Shown piece after piece: positions 28,377-36,723 of a stretch of 38,237 nucleotides of DNA. Below the pieces are notes generated by a model. That model had not been told where the DNA came from. It searched no databases and was given only the letters and a program-made list of their open reading frames with translations. Position numbers and translations under genes: made by a program. The stretch is from Anaerolinea sp. (GTDB lineage Bacteria; Chloroflexota; Anaerolineae; Aggregatilineales; UBA2796): NCBI GenBank assembly GCA_014879835.1, contig JACSRJ010000219.1, forward strand, positions 1 through 38,237. Reading direction: 5' to 3'. Position 1 is the first letter of the stretch. The number at the start of each line of letters is the position of its first letter.

Positions 28377-30511
28377 CACTCCAAAGCCCGCGCCAGAGAA
28401 CGAATCACAGTAGGCGCGCCTGCGGGTGGGCGGAACACCAAACGTGCAAGATCAAACTCGCCGGCTCTGCCTGTGAGGGTGAGCAGCGAGACTTTGTTGA
28501 GGGAACCGCTGCCAATCTGGAAACTGATCTTATCCTTCACGGCCCCATCCCCACCGAGCATCTCCAAGGTATAAGTCCCCACCACTGAAGGGATATAACC
28601 AAGACTGACCGAAACCACCTGAGGATCGTCCTCAACCGCATTCAGCAGGAACTCCACTGGGGTTGATTCGCAGCCGGGTGCACCATCGGGTTTGCCCGTG
28701 ACCAGCTCCGGCACACCGTCTAGGCTCAGGGCAGATCTGACAACCGCGTCAGCGCAATCTGCGCCCCCCTGTGCCTTGATCCCAATCCCCCAGACCTCAA
28801 AGGCGTCTTCAGGCAGAGGTGCGGATTCAAGCAGTTCACCATCGGGCAGATTGGCAAAGTTGATCTCAAAAGGCAGTTCTTCCAGTTCCGCAAGGCGCTG
28901 CTGGAAGTTGTTAAAGATATTGGTCTCTGGCACGGTGTTGCGGAAGTTCACCCATGCGGCGGTATTGAACTTGCCCCACCACGGAAAGCGGAAGGAGGTG
29001 GTGACCGTGATGCTTTTGCCGGAGCCAAGATTGCGCACTTCGCCGCTCAGGGTTGGTTCGGTGTTGCCGCCTGAAGTGCTGGCAAACCATGACCACTCAA
29101 AAGCGCCCGACTCCGACTGCCCTTGATTCTCGATACGAATGGCGATGGTGGTAAGCTGTCCGGGGATCGGTTTGGGCGGCAAAAAGCGCAAGCTGGAGAC
29201 CAGCAGATCAATATCTTTGGGCTTGGCCGGCTCCGTCGGGGTGAAGGTGGCGATCTGCGCAGATGGGGTGAGCGATACGTTACCGCCGGTGCTGCTGAGG
29301 GCGCTGATCACAAATACAGCCACCGCAACCACCCCCATCACCCCAAGAAGAGCCAGTAGAGGGGCACGCATCAGGGCATCGCGCAGCCCTCCGCCCGCAT
29401 TGACATGACTGACACTGGTGCGCTTGGGGAATAAGACCCCAGTAGGCGCACGCAAATACAGCACGGGCGTGACCCACTCAAGGTTATTGAGGCTTGTACT
29501 GATCGCCCGACGGGCCTCAGCCATAGACCCTTCGATGGGATACCCTTCGGAGAGTGCTTTGTAAAATTCGGCGGAGAATTCCCGCGAGGCCGAATCGCTG
29601 ATCTCAAACTGCATGGCCACCACAGAGGGAACGCCACGGGCTACAATGCTAGAGGCGATACCCGCATAACGATCATGCTCACTGCCCCGTGCGCCTTGAC
29701 AGGCGTTCAGCACCACCAAACGGATCGCATTTTCCTCACTCAGCTCGCGGGCCAGCGCCTCACCGGAGACCAACAGACTGCCACCGGTGCGGGGGTCTTC
29801 AAAGGCGAGCATCCCCACCTGCTGCTTGTCGTCATAACCCGCATGGCCAATGAAGTGAAAGACCTGAAAAGCAGTACCTTCGCGCAGTTTGCGCTGGAGC
29901 ACATTCAGATGGGCATCATCAATACGATGCAGTTCAAGCAGCCCTCGCGCCCGAAGATCGGCAGTCGAATCCTGAAGGGCACGCCACTCCGCCTCTACAT
30001 CCAGTTGAGGCAGATCGTTAGGGCTGGAGATCATCACCAACACCCGCAAAGGCAGGCTCACATCCAACAGTGGACGAACCGTGAGCAGGCGGGGGTAACG
30101 GATAACCGGAGTGGTGCGCGAAAGGACGAGAAAATCCCCGTTAGGGTCGCGCAGCAGCTCCCATGGGAGTTCCTCAAGGGTTTTGGCATCGTCTAGACCC
30201 AACTTGATGCGCAGCCCGGTTTCCCCAGCGCGGCTTTGACTAGCAAGGTAGGCTGCATAAACCTGCCCGCTGAAAATGAGCGCAAAGAGTTTTTCCCCAA
30301 AAGCGCGGGCAATCCGGGCCCCTTCGCCGCGGGATACACGCACGCTGCCGTCAAGAATCCCTAAAATTCGCGCCGTTTCTTCAGCGCTTAGGGTGTTGGG
30401 GACTTCAACCGAGACAGAGCCAACGGGCGAGGTTACCACCTGCACCCGCAGCCGGTCTGTGCCTAAGGTCTCGATCCGCAGTTCAAAATCAAGATAATCG
30501 CCGTCGGACAT
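28376..30511 (-). CDS. CHAT-domain (caspase-like) protein with TM helix and CARDB domain
   Basis: 711 residues. An N-terminal region (about 1-140, including ELPWELL) and a CHAT domain (about 150-355) carry the caspase-like dyad H223 (HFIGHAG) and C271 (VVLNACQGARG). Both residues are present, so it is a plausible active cysteine protease. Residues 384-404 form one membrane helix. A CARDB domain follows (about 430-545: IDLLVSSLRFLPPKPIPGQLTTIAIRIENQGQ ... NTVPETNIFNN), then a further beta-rich domain to the end. The CHAT half would be cytoplasmic and the CARDB half outside. It is first in the operon, behind a strong promoter, with CGGAG before the ATG. No TPR, gasdermin or CRISPR partner is adjacent. 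Confidence 0.9.
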   Translation of the reverse strand: MSDGDYLDFELRIETLGTDRLRVQVVTSPVGSVSVEVPNTLSAEETARILGILDGSVRVSRGEGARIARAFGEKLFALIFSGQVYAAYLASQSRAGETGLRIKLGLDDAKTLEELPWELLRDPNGDFLVLSRTTPVIRYPRLLTVRPLLDVSLPLRVLVMISSPNDLPQLDVEAEWRALQDSTADLRARGLLELHRIDDAHLNVLQRKLREGTAFQVFHFIGHAGYDDKQQVGMLAFEDPRTGGSLLVSGEALARELSEENAIRLVVLNACQGARGSEHDRYAGIASSIVARGVPSVVAMQFEISDSASREFSAEFYKALSEGYPIEGSMAEARRAISTSLNNLEWVTPVLYLRAPTGVLFPKRTSVSHVNAGGGLRDALMRAPLLALLGVMGVVAVAVFVISALSSTGGNVSLTPSAQIATFTPTEPAKPKDIDLLVSSLRFLPPKPIPGQLTTIAIRIENQGQSESGAFEWSWFASTSGGNTEPTLSGEVRNLGSGKSITVTTSFRFPWWGKFNTAAWVNFRNTVPETNIFNNFQQRLAELEELPFEINFANLPDGELLESAPLPEDAFEVWGIGIKAQGGADCADAVVRSALSLDGVPELVTGKPDGAPGCESTPVEFLLNAVEDDPQVVSVSLGYIPSVVGTYTLEMLGGDGAVKDKISFQIGSGSLNKVSLLTLTGRAGEFDLARLVFRPPAGAPTVIRSLARALE

Positions 30512-30539
30512 ACACTACTCCGAGGTTATTGCAATGTTG

Positions 30540-30568
30540 ATTCTAGGTTGGGTAGGCGTGGCTGTCAA
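30540..30568 (-). promoter_or_regulatory. Strong sigma-70-type promoter of the CHAT-aroA-rlmD-secD-like operon
   Basis: On the minus strand a perfect TTGACA (30568-30563) and TAGAAT (30545-30540, five of six) are separated by exactly 17 bases. The predicted start is about 22 bases before the CHAT ATG at 30511, leaving a very short leader with CGGAG. This is the best promoter match in the window. Confidence 0.7.
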
Positions 30569-30871
30569 ACGAGTAGGACTATCGCCCCAAACCCACATCG
30601 GGCGATCCGGCATTCTCCCTCAGAGGAAGTCGTTTTTGTGGGAGTGCTGGAAGAAAGCTGGCCGGGCTTACCCCCCCACTGCAAGACGCAAGAAAGGCTA
30701 GGGCAATTGCACCAAAAGCTGGCGCTGGCAGCCGGATGCTGTGGACGGCGTCCCTACGAAAACGGGTTATTTATGGGGCACGCTTCAGCACGCCCGCATC
30801 TAGACAGGGGAAGGTCGGTAATTGCCCTGTCCGAATGGCGCTGGCCAAGTGGCTTAAAACCAGAGGTGGGC
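30569..30871. repeat. Intergenic repeat-rich stretch, possible decayed mobile or REP-like element
   Basis: The 519 bases between the divergent CHAT and aminotransferase genes have no credible gene. They contain a 9-bp inverted repeat AGGGCAATT/AATTGCCCT (30700-30708 and 30820-30828) and a 7-bp stem GACAGGG/CCCTGTC (30803-30809, 30825-30831). A small GGACGGCGTCCCTACG block resembles the hairpin cluster at 18960. An open frame across 30548-30925 is judged accidental. Confidence 0.45.
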
Positions 30872-31030
30872 TACAATAGTGGAAACGCAGGTGAATCCTT
30901 CCTCACCCTATCACCTTTTAAGTGAGTCCTCTTTTTTCGGACTTCCCCTGATTCAAACCGGGGGATCGGGGTTATCAAGTGTTCCCTGAGCGCGATCTAC
31001 CCAAATAAACTTTTGGAGGAGAAAAAGCGA
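30872..31030 (+). promoter_or_regulatory. Putative promoter and structured leader of the catabolic cluster
   Basis: TACAAT at 30872-30877 could be a -10 element, with a weak -35 (GTGGCT) 17 bases upstream. The leader of about 150 bases holds two small hairpins, AGTCC/GGACT (30925-30943, T-rich loop) and CCCC/GGGG (30945-30963). A strong ribosome binding site GGAGGAG lies at 31015-31021. A leader-based control element is possible but not shown. Confidence 0.3.
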
Positions 31031-32374
31031 ATGTCATTCACCCCACAAGAGATCATTGAGAACAGCAAAGCGCATACCCTTGTTAGTTGGTCGGCGCAGG
31101 GCGCGTGGTCGCCTATCGCCTATGATCATGCCGAAGGGGTTTACGTCTGGGATGCCAACGGTAAACGTTACCTTGACTGGTCATCCCAGTTGGTGAACGT
31201 GAATATCGGGCACGGTCACCCCCATGTGATCAAGGCGATCCAAGAGCAGGCCGCAAAGCTCACCTATGTCGAACCTTCCAGCACCACGGAACCTCGGGCC
31301 CGTCTAGGAAAAATGCTGGCTGAGATCGCGCCCGCAGGCCTCACCAAAACCCTATTTAGCAACGGCGGCACGGATGCCGTTGAAAACGCGATGAAAGCGG
31401 CGCGTTTGTTCACTGGGCGCGAGAAAATCCTGACCCGCTATCGTTCCTATCATGGGGGCACCTTTGCGGCTGCCACCGCGGGTGGTGATCCTCGCCGACT
31501 GGCCAACGAACCGGGTGTACCTTGGATCGTGCGCCTGCCTGACCCTTACGCCTACCGCAGCCCTGCCTACCGAGGGCGCACACAGGAAGAAGGCGATCTG
31601 GTTATCGCCGACATGATCGAAGAGATCGTCCAGCTTGAAGGCCCCGAATACTGCGCTGCAATTCTGCTTGAAGGCTACAGCGGTACCAGCGGCATTATCC
31701 AACCCAGCCCGGTTTTCTGGACGCGCATCGGTGAGATCTGCAAAAAGTACGGCATCCTGCTCATCACCGATGAAGTCATGAGCGGCTTTGGACGTACCGG
31801 AGAATGGTTTGGGATCAACCACTATCCCGATGTGAAGCCCGATATTCTGGTCTTTGCCAAAGGGGTCACCAGCGGTTATGTACCCCTCGGCGGGACGATG
31901 CTCAGTCAAGAGATCGCTGAATACTTTGACACCCATGTACTGTGGGCAGGTCTGACCTACAGTTCCCATACGCTGGCTTGTGCAGCGGGAGTGGCGAATA
32001 TCGAGGTTTATCAGAATGAACGCCTCATTGAACGTTCCCGCGAGATGGGTAAAAAACTGCGTCAGGGCTTGATGGACTTGGCCGAAAAACACCCCTGCAT
32101 CGGGGAGATTCGGGGCACAGGGCTGCATCAGGTCTTGGAGATCGTGAAAGATCGGGCCACCCGCGAACCCATGAGTGAGTTCAACAAACCCATGAGTGAT
32201 CCTATGAAAACAGTGGCCACGACGCTCAAACAGAACGGTCTAAGCACCTTTGTGCGCTGGAACTTGATCTTTAACTGTCCCCCCCTGATCTTGAACGATG
32301 ATCAGCTTGCGGAAGGGCTGGCGATTCTCGATCAGGCCCTGAGCAAAATCGATTCGTTTTATACTGGGAAGTAG
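31031..32374 (+). CDS. Class III aminotransferase, beta-alanine (omega-amino acid) type
   Basis: 447 residues of a PLP-dependent class III aminotransferase. SSQLVNVNIGHGHP (51-64) and SNGGTDAVENAMKAAR are substrate/phosphate-site features. D247 in ITDEVMSGFGRTG binds the pyridine nitrogen, and K277 in FAKGVTSGYVPLGG is the Schiff-base lysine. It most likely converts beta-alanine or beta-aminoisobutyrate to malonate or methylmalonate semialdehyde, given the dehydrogenase and ureidopropionase downstream. The start at 31031 follows GGAGGAG by nine bases; an upstream TTG inside that site is unlikely. The acceptor (pyruvate or 2-oxoglutarate) is not decidable. Confidence 0.9.
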   Translation: MSFTPQEIIENSKAHTLVSWSAQGAWSPIAYDHAEGVYVWDANGKRYLDWSSQLVNVNIGHGHPHVIKAIQEQAAKLTYVEPSSTTEPRARLGKMLAEIAPAGLTKTLFSNGGTDAVENAMKAARLFTGREKILTRYRSYHGGTFAAATAGGDPRRLANEPGVPWIVRLPDPYAYRSPAYRGRTQEEGDLVIADMIEEIVQLEGPEYCAAILLEGYSGTSGIIQPSPVFWTRIGEICKKYGILLITDEVMSGFGRTGEWFGINHYPDVKPDILVFAKGVTSGYVPLGGTMLSQEIAEYFDTHVLWAGLTYSSHTLACAAGVANIEVYQNERLIERSREMGKKLRQGLMDLAEKHPCIGEIRGTGLHQVLEIVKDRATREPMSEFNKPMSDPMKTVATTLKQNGLSTFVRWNLIFNCPPLILNDDQLAEGLAILDQALSKIDSFYTGK

Positions 32375-32781
32375 CTCTCAGCCAAGACGCTTCGCTCCGT
32401 ATAGTGAGACCGCGTAATGGCGGGCCGAGGGTGCTAACAAGGGTGGGTTTTAACAATAGGGACGACTTGAGGGAGAAGCCCTCACCCCCATGCGACTACT
32501 TCGCGGTGACTGCTCCCGACCATTAAGTTCGGCTAGGAGAGGGGGTAAGAATCTTTGGTAGGGGTGTCCCCCACAACCCCCAGATTGGGGAGTCTGAGGG
32601 GTTTACCCCTCAAAGTCTCAATTCCCCCTTCTACCGCGTGCGGGAGAAGGGGGCGAGGGGGATGAGGGTAAAGCTGCCATCACCCCCTCGGGCTAGCCAT
32701 ACTTGGCGGTCGGGAGCGGACACAGCCCTCCCTAACCCGATCCAAAACAAAGTAAACGTAAGAGAGGATGACTTTTAAACA
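32375..32781. repeat. 407-base hairpin-rich intergenic region
   Basis: No gene is visible. It contains a 9-bp stem CCCCCTTCT/AGAAGGGGG (32624-32632 and 32645-32653) with an inner CCGC-GT-GCGG hairpin, and TGAGGGG/CCCCTCA with loop TTTA (32595-32612). Several CCCTCACCCCC-like words occur around it. The pattern is like the widespread GC-rich palindromic repeats of environmental genomes. It splits the aminotransferase from the dehydrogenase gene, and may end one transcript or stabilise it. Confidence 0.55.
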
Positions 32782-34233
32782 ATGGTACAGAAGCTCAAAA
32801 ACTATATCGGTGGACGTTGGGTGGAATCGAGCGCCGCGAACTACACCCCCGTACATAACCCTGCCACTTGTGAACTACTGGCGGAATGCCCTGATTCGCC
32901 CCGCGTTGATGTGGATAAAGCGGTCAAGGCCGCAAGCGCCGCTTACGAGGAATGGCGCAGCACCCCACTGCTCAACCGAGCGCAGTATATGTTCCAGCTC
33001 AAAACGGCCCTTGAGGAGCGTTTTGAAGAACTGGTGGCGATGGTCGTGAAAGAGAACGGCAAGACCAGAGACGAAGCCCGAGGTGAAGTACGCCGGGGAA
33101 TCGAGAGCGTCGATTTTGCAACAAGCGTTTCATCCTTGATGCGGGGCTACAAAACCGAAGACATCAGCACGGGCATTGATGAAACCGCGGAGCGTCAGCC
33201 ATTAGGGGTATTTGCCGCGATCACCCCTTTCAACTTTCCGCTCATGGTGCCTTTGTGGTTTCTGCCCACCGCGATCACCTGTGGCAACACCTTTGTGCTG
33301 AAACCATCCCCCCAGACCCCGATCAGTATGCAGCTTCTGTTTGAGATTCTGGACGATCTTGATCTGCCTGAAGGGGTGGTCAATCTGGTTCAGGGGGGTA
33401 AGGACTCCGCATTGGCGGTGATGGAGCATCCTGACGTGATCGGAGTCTCCTTTGTGGGATCAACCCCAGTGGCCAAAATCGTCTACGAAACCTGTGCCAA
33501 ACACGGCAAACGGGTGCAGGCGCAGGGTGGCGCGAAGAACTATATCGCGGTTATGCCCGATGCCAACCTCGAAGCGAGTGTGGCCAACATCATGGGATCG
33601 GCCTTTGGCTGCGCCGGGCAGCGCTGCCTTGCGGGGTCGGTGGTGGTCGCGGTGGGTGATGCCTACGAACCCCTCAAGCGTGAACTGCTCAAACGGGCAA
33701 GCGGTCTTCGGGTGGGTTACGGACTTGCCGAAAATACCCAGATGGGCACGGTGATCTCGGATCAATCGCGCCAGCGCATCGAGGGCATGATCCAAGAGGG
33801 GGTGAACGAAGGCGCAACCCCGGTCTTGGATGGGCGGGGGATCAAAGTTGAAGGTTATGAAAACGGCTCTTTTGTAGGCCCCACAATCCTTGATGGGGTC
33901 ACCCCGGAGATGAAGGTTGCCCGTGACGAGATTTTTGGGCCCGTCCTTTCGGTGATGCACGTCCCGGACTTTGAGAGTATGGTACAGGTGATCAATCAGA
34001 GCCGCTATGGGAATGCGGCCAGCATCTTCACCAGCAGCGGCAAGTACGCTCGTGAGTTTAAGTACCGGATTCGTGCTGGTAACATCGGGATCAACGTGGG
34101 GGTGGCGGCCGCGACGGCCTCGTTCCCCTTTGGTGGGCAGAAGGAATCCTTCTTTGGGGATTTACACGGTCAGGGGCAGGACGCCATTGAGTTCTACACC
34201 GACCGCAAAATCCTGATCGAGCGCTGGCTGTAA
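32782..34233 (+). CDS. mmsA: CoA-acylating methylmalonate-/malonate-semialdehyde dehydrogenase
   Basis: 483 residues, full length. The aldehyde-dehydrogenase fold has N151 in TPFNFP, NAD-site GSTPVAK and catalytic C282 in GQRCLAG. In place of the usual catalytic Glu motif ELGGK it has AQGGAKN (247-253), as in CoA-acylating methylmalonate-semialdehyde dehydrogenases. These oxidise the semialdehyde with NAD+ and CoA to acetyl-CoA or propionyl-CoA plus CO2. The product of the preceding aminotransferase is its likely substrate. The ribosome binding site AGAGAGG lies 14 bases before the ATG at 32782, which is long. No other in-frame start fits. Confidence 0.94.
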   Translation: MVQKLKNYIGGRWVESSAANYTPVHNPATCELLAECPDSPRVDVDKAVKAASAAYEEWRSTPLLNRAQYMFQLKTALEERFEELVAMVVKENGKTRDEARGEVRRGIESVDFATSVSSLMRGYKTEDISTGIDETAERQPLGVFAAITPFNFPLMVPLWFLPTAITCGNTFVLKPSPQTPISMQLLFEILDDLDLPEGVVNLVQGGKDSALAVMEHPDVIGVSFVGSTPVAKIVYETCAKHGKRVQAQGGAKNYIAVMPDANLEASVANIMGSAFGCAGQRCLAGSVVVAVGDAYEPLKRELLKRASGLRVGYGLAENTQMGTVISDQSRQRIEGMIQEGVNEGATPVLDGRGIKVEGYENGSFVGPTILDGVTPEMKVARDEIFGPVLSVMHVPDFESMVQVINQSRYGNAASIFTSSGKYAREFKYRIRAGNIGINVGVAAATASFPFGGQKESFFGDLHGQGQDAIEFYTDRKILIERWL

Positions 34234-34247
34234 GGGTATTGAAGCCG

Positions 34248-34604
34248 ATGTCATCTTTGAACACTTTTGGCGCGATCCTGACTTATGCCATCGCGCTTGA
34301 ATCCCGGCTGCGTGATTATTACACTGCGGCCGGTAATCCCGAACGGGCCGCTGCCGCAGAGTCGCGCTGTACCAAACTAGAGCGCGTCCGCCGTCAAAAT
34401 GTGGTGGAGATCACCCTTGAACCGATTGAAGGACTGGATGAGGCGAATTACGCCCTCAACCTAGAGGATACCTCCCCAGAAGGGCAGCGGGCCGCAGCCC
34501 AGATCGCGGCCCGGTTTTATCAGGACTGCGCGCCCAAGATCAACGCTAAAGAGGCTCAGCGGGCCCTTGAACGCTGTGGGCGTGATCATCAGGAGCAGGT
34601 TTGA
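34248..34604 (+). CDS. Small helical protein of unknown function in the catabolic cluster
   Basis: 118 residues from the ATG at 34248, 14 bases after the dehydrogenase stop; a TTG at 34239 is an alternative. The sequence is almost all helical: SLNTFGAILTYAIALESRLRDYYTAAG, then AAAAESRCTKLERVRRQNV and KEAQRALERCGRDHQ. The first helix recalls ferritin/rubrerythrin-like four-helix proteins, but the Glu/His iron-ligand pattern is not complete. Two cysteines occur late. Its position between two pathway genes argues for a real role there. No family is recognised. Confidence 0.7.
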   Translation: MSSLNTFGAILTYAIALESRLRDYYTAAGNPERAAAAESRCTKLERVRRQNVVEITLEPIEGLDEANYALNLEDTSPEGQRAAAQIAARFYQDCAPKINAKEAQRALERCGRDHQEQV

Positions 34605-34612
34605 GCCGTTCC

Positions 34613-34642
34613 CCCGCCTGATTCCTTTGGGGGCAGGTGGGG
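34613..34642 (+). terminator. Imperfect hairpin between the small helical gene and the amidohydrolase gene
   Basis: CCCCCGCCTG and CAGGTGGGG flank a short loop about 10 bases after the stop. The pairing is broken by mismatches and no U-run follows directly, so it may be a processing or stability element. Confidence 0.25.
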
Positions 34643-34692
34643 ATGATAAACACAACAACACCGCTTTTGTTTTGAGGAGAGGAAACTGATCT

Positions 34693-35568
34693 ATGAGTGA
34701 TAGACGTATGGTACGCGGCGCATTGATTCAAGCGACTTGGACGGGGGACAAAGAGTCCATGATCGCCAAACATGTTGAGTATGCCCGCAAAGCCGCCGAT
34801 CAGGGCGCACAAGTGATGTGCTTTCAGGAGCTTTTTTACGGACCTTACTTTTGTCAGGTGCAGCGCCCGGAATTCTTCACCTATACCGAAATGATCCCCG
34901 ATGGCCCCACCACTGAACGGATGCAAAAACTGGCCCAAGAACTAAAGATGGTGCTGGTTGTGCCCATGTATGAACAGGATGGCGTTGGGGTTTACTACAA
35001 CACCGCCGCGGTGATCGACTCGGATGGCACTTTCAAGGGTAAGTATCGCAAAACCCACATCCCGCAGCTTCCCGGCTTTTGGGAAAAATACTACTTCCGC
35101 CCCGGCAATCTAGGGTATCCGGTGTTTGATACCGCGGTGGGCAAGGTGGGTGTCTATATCTGCCATGATCGTCATTTCCCAGAAGGGGCCCGGGCCCTTG
35201 GGCTGAACGGTGCGGAGATCGTCTTTATCCCCTCCGCCACCTCACGGGGCTTGAGCCAGCACCTATGGCGCATTGAACAGACGGCCCACGCGATCTTTAA
35301 CACCTACTATGTAGGCACCATCAACCGGGTGGGTATTGAACCACTGGGCGACGATGATTTTTATGGGGAGAGCTACTTCTGCAACCCTCGGGGGCAGTTT
35401 GTGGGCGAAGTGGCCAGTGACCGGAACGAAGAATTGATCGTGCGCGATCTGGACATGGACTTGATTCAGGAGGTGCGCAATACGTGGCACTTTTACTTCA
35501 ACCGCCGTCCGGATCAGTACGGATCGCTGGTTGAAACCACGGTGCCGGTGAGCGCACCCAAGAAATAG
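34693..35568 (+). CDS. Carbon-nitrogen hydrolase, beta-ureidopropionase/N-carbamoylputrescine amidase-like
   Basis: 291 residues of the nitrilase superfamily with the full triad: E46 in CFQELF, K120 in YRKTHIPQLPGFWEKYYF and C157 in YICHDRHFPEGAR. The context of downstream dihydropyrimidinase and upstream aminotransferase points to N-carbamoyl-beta-alanine hydrolysis (beta-alanine plus CO2 plus ammonia), although the sequence near FPEG is shared with N-carbamoylputrescine amidases. GAGGAGAGGA before the ATG supports the start. It is cytoplasmic. Substrate assignment is by context. Confidence 0.88.
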   Translation: MSDRRMVRGALIQATWTGDKESMIAKHVEYARKAADQGAQVMCFQELFYGPYFCQVQRPEFFTYTEMIPDGPTTERMQKLAQELKMVLVVPMYEQDGVGVYYNTAAVIDSDGTFKGKYRKTHIPQLPGFWEKYYFRPGNLGYPVFDTAVGKVGVYICHDRHFPEGARALGLNGAEIVFIPSATSRGLSQHLWRIEQTAHAIFNTYYVGTINRVGIEPLGDDDFYGESYFCNPRGQFVGEVASDRNEELIVRDLDMDLIQEVRNTWHFYFNRRPDQYGSLVETTVPVSAPKK

Positions 35569-35585
35569 CCTACAGCGGCAAGGAC

Positions 35586-35648
35586 GGGAGCGCCTGTGTG
35601 CGCTCCCCTACAGGGTACTTGCAGGGGCGACCCCCCACATAGTCGCCC
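35586..35648. repeat. Two variable-stem hairpins in the catabolic cluster
   Basis: GGGAGCGC/GCGCTCCC (35586-35607, loop CTGTGT) and GGGCGAC/GTCGCCC (35625-35648) lie in the 133-base gap before the LLM gene, joined by CCCTACAGGG. The loop CTGTGT resembles CCGTGT in the hairpin at 18925, while the stems differ. This is a member of the same dispersed family. Confidence 0.65.
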
Positions 35649-35701
35649 AAGAATAGCTGTCGAGGAGATTTTCACCAGAGCAGTCAAAGGAGAGACTTTA
35701 G

Positions 35702-36709
35702 ATGGAATTTGCGATTACTTTTAAAGGCGACATCAGTCCCAAACGCACCGTGGCGCTCTGCAAACAGGCGGAGGTTGCCGGGTTCGCTTATGCGTGGTTT
35801 TTTGATTCGCATATCCTCTGGCGCGAGTGTTACCTCACCATGGCCATGTGTATGGAACACACCCAGAAGATGCGCTTTGGCCCCTGTGTGACCAACCCCG
35901 GTGTGCGTGATTGGTCGGTAGCGGCCAGCATGTTCGCCACCCTTGCCCTGCAAAGTGACGGGCGCTTTGATGTAGGCATCGGCCGCGGGGATAGTTCCCG
36001 CCGGGTGATGGGGCGCAAACCCATGACCATCGAAACCATGGTTGAATTTGCCGATGCGCTGCGCAAAATGGTTAAGGGCGAATCCGTGACCTATGCCGAT
36101 GATGTTGCCCCAGTAGAGATCCCTTGGGCAAACGGTTATGAACTGCCAGTGTGGATCGCCGCTTATGGGCCCAAGGCCCTTAAGGGTGCGGGCGAAGCTG
36201 GCGACGGGCTGATCATCCAGCTTGCCGACCCGTGGTTGGTGAAGTACTTTACCGATCAGGCTATCGCCGCAGGCAAAGCCGCAGGACGGGATATGTCCAA
36301 CTTTAAGGTCATGTCCGCGGCGCCTGCATGGGTGGGCGACATGGACAAAGCCCGGGCCCAAACCCGCTGGTTCCCGGCCATGGTCGGTAATCATGTGGCG
36401 GACATCGTGGAGCGCTACGGCAAAGGTGGGGCAAGTGACATTCCCCGCCGCCTGACTGACTACATCGAAGGGCGCAAAGGCTATGACTATCGCCATCACG
36501 CCGACAAAGACGCCGATCATTTGGGCTTTATCAGCAATGACATCATTGATTCTTTTGGAGTGCTGGGCAGTGTTGAAGCCCACGTTCAGAAACTCAAGGA
36601 ACTTGAAGCCGCTGGAGTCACCCAATTTAATATTTACCTGATGTGCGGCGAGGAAGAACGAATCGTCGCCGAATATGCCGAACATGTACTGCCTCATTTT
36701 AAGAAATAA
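35702..36709 (+). CDS. Luciferase-like (LLM class) flavin- or F420-dependent oxidoreductase
   Basis: 335 residues of the luciferase-like monooxygenase/F420-dependent reductase fold: the N-terminal strand MEFAITFKGD, AWFFDSHILW, FGPCVTNPGVRDW, FDVGIGRGDSSRRVMGRKP and WIAAYGPKALKGAGEAGDGLII. The pattern is nearer methylenetetrahydromethanopterin-reductase-like F420 enzymes than two-component monooxygenases, but cofactor choice is not proven. AAGGAGAG lies before the ATG, and hydA starts 14 bases after its stop. It is the only redox enzyme at the ring-side of the pathway, so it may act on uracil, dihydrouracil or a related cyclic amide. This role is inferred from position only. Confidence 0.85.
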   Translation: MEFAITFKGDISPKRTVALCKQAEVAGFAYAWFFDSHILWRECYLTMAMCMEHTQKMRFGPCVTNPGVRDWSVAASMFATLALQSDGRFDVGIGRGDSSRRVMGRKPMTIETMVEFADALRKMVKGESVTYADDVAPVEIPWANGYELPVWIAAYGPKALKGAGEAGDGLIIQLADPWLVKYFTDQAIAAGKAAGRDMSNFKVMSAAPAWVGDMDKARAQTRWFPAMVGNHVADIVERYGKGGASDIPRRLTDYIEGRKGYDYRHHADKDADHLGFISNDIIDSFGVLGSVEAHVQKLKELEAAGVTQFNIYLMCGEEERIVAEYAEHVLPHFKK

Positions 36710-36723
36710 GGAGCAGCCCCAAC

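Noticed and set aside
28376-30511. CHAT protein as part of a CRISPR type III-E or gasdermin defence system
   Set aside because: No Cas gene, repeat array, gasdermin-like or TPR partner is near; the neighbours are aroA and rlmD.
30548-30925. Open frame of 125 codons between the CHAT and aminotransferase genes
   Set aside because: It has no ribosome binding site, crosses the CHAT promoter and a palindromic repeat, and its translation looks like random GC-rich sequence.
34693-35568. N-carbamoylputrescine amidase in polyamine synthesis
   Set aside because: No agmatine deiminase or arginine decarboxylase gene is nearby, while dihydropyrimidinase and an omega-aminotransferase are; the ureidopropionase reading fits better.
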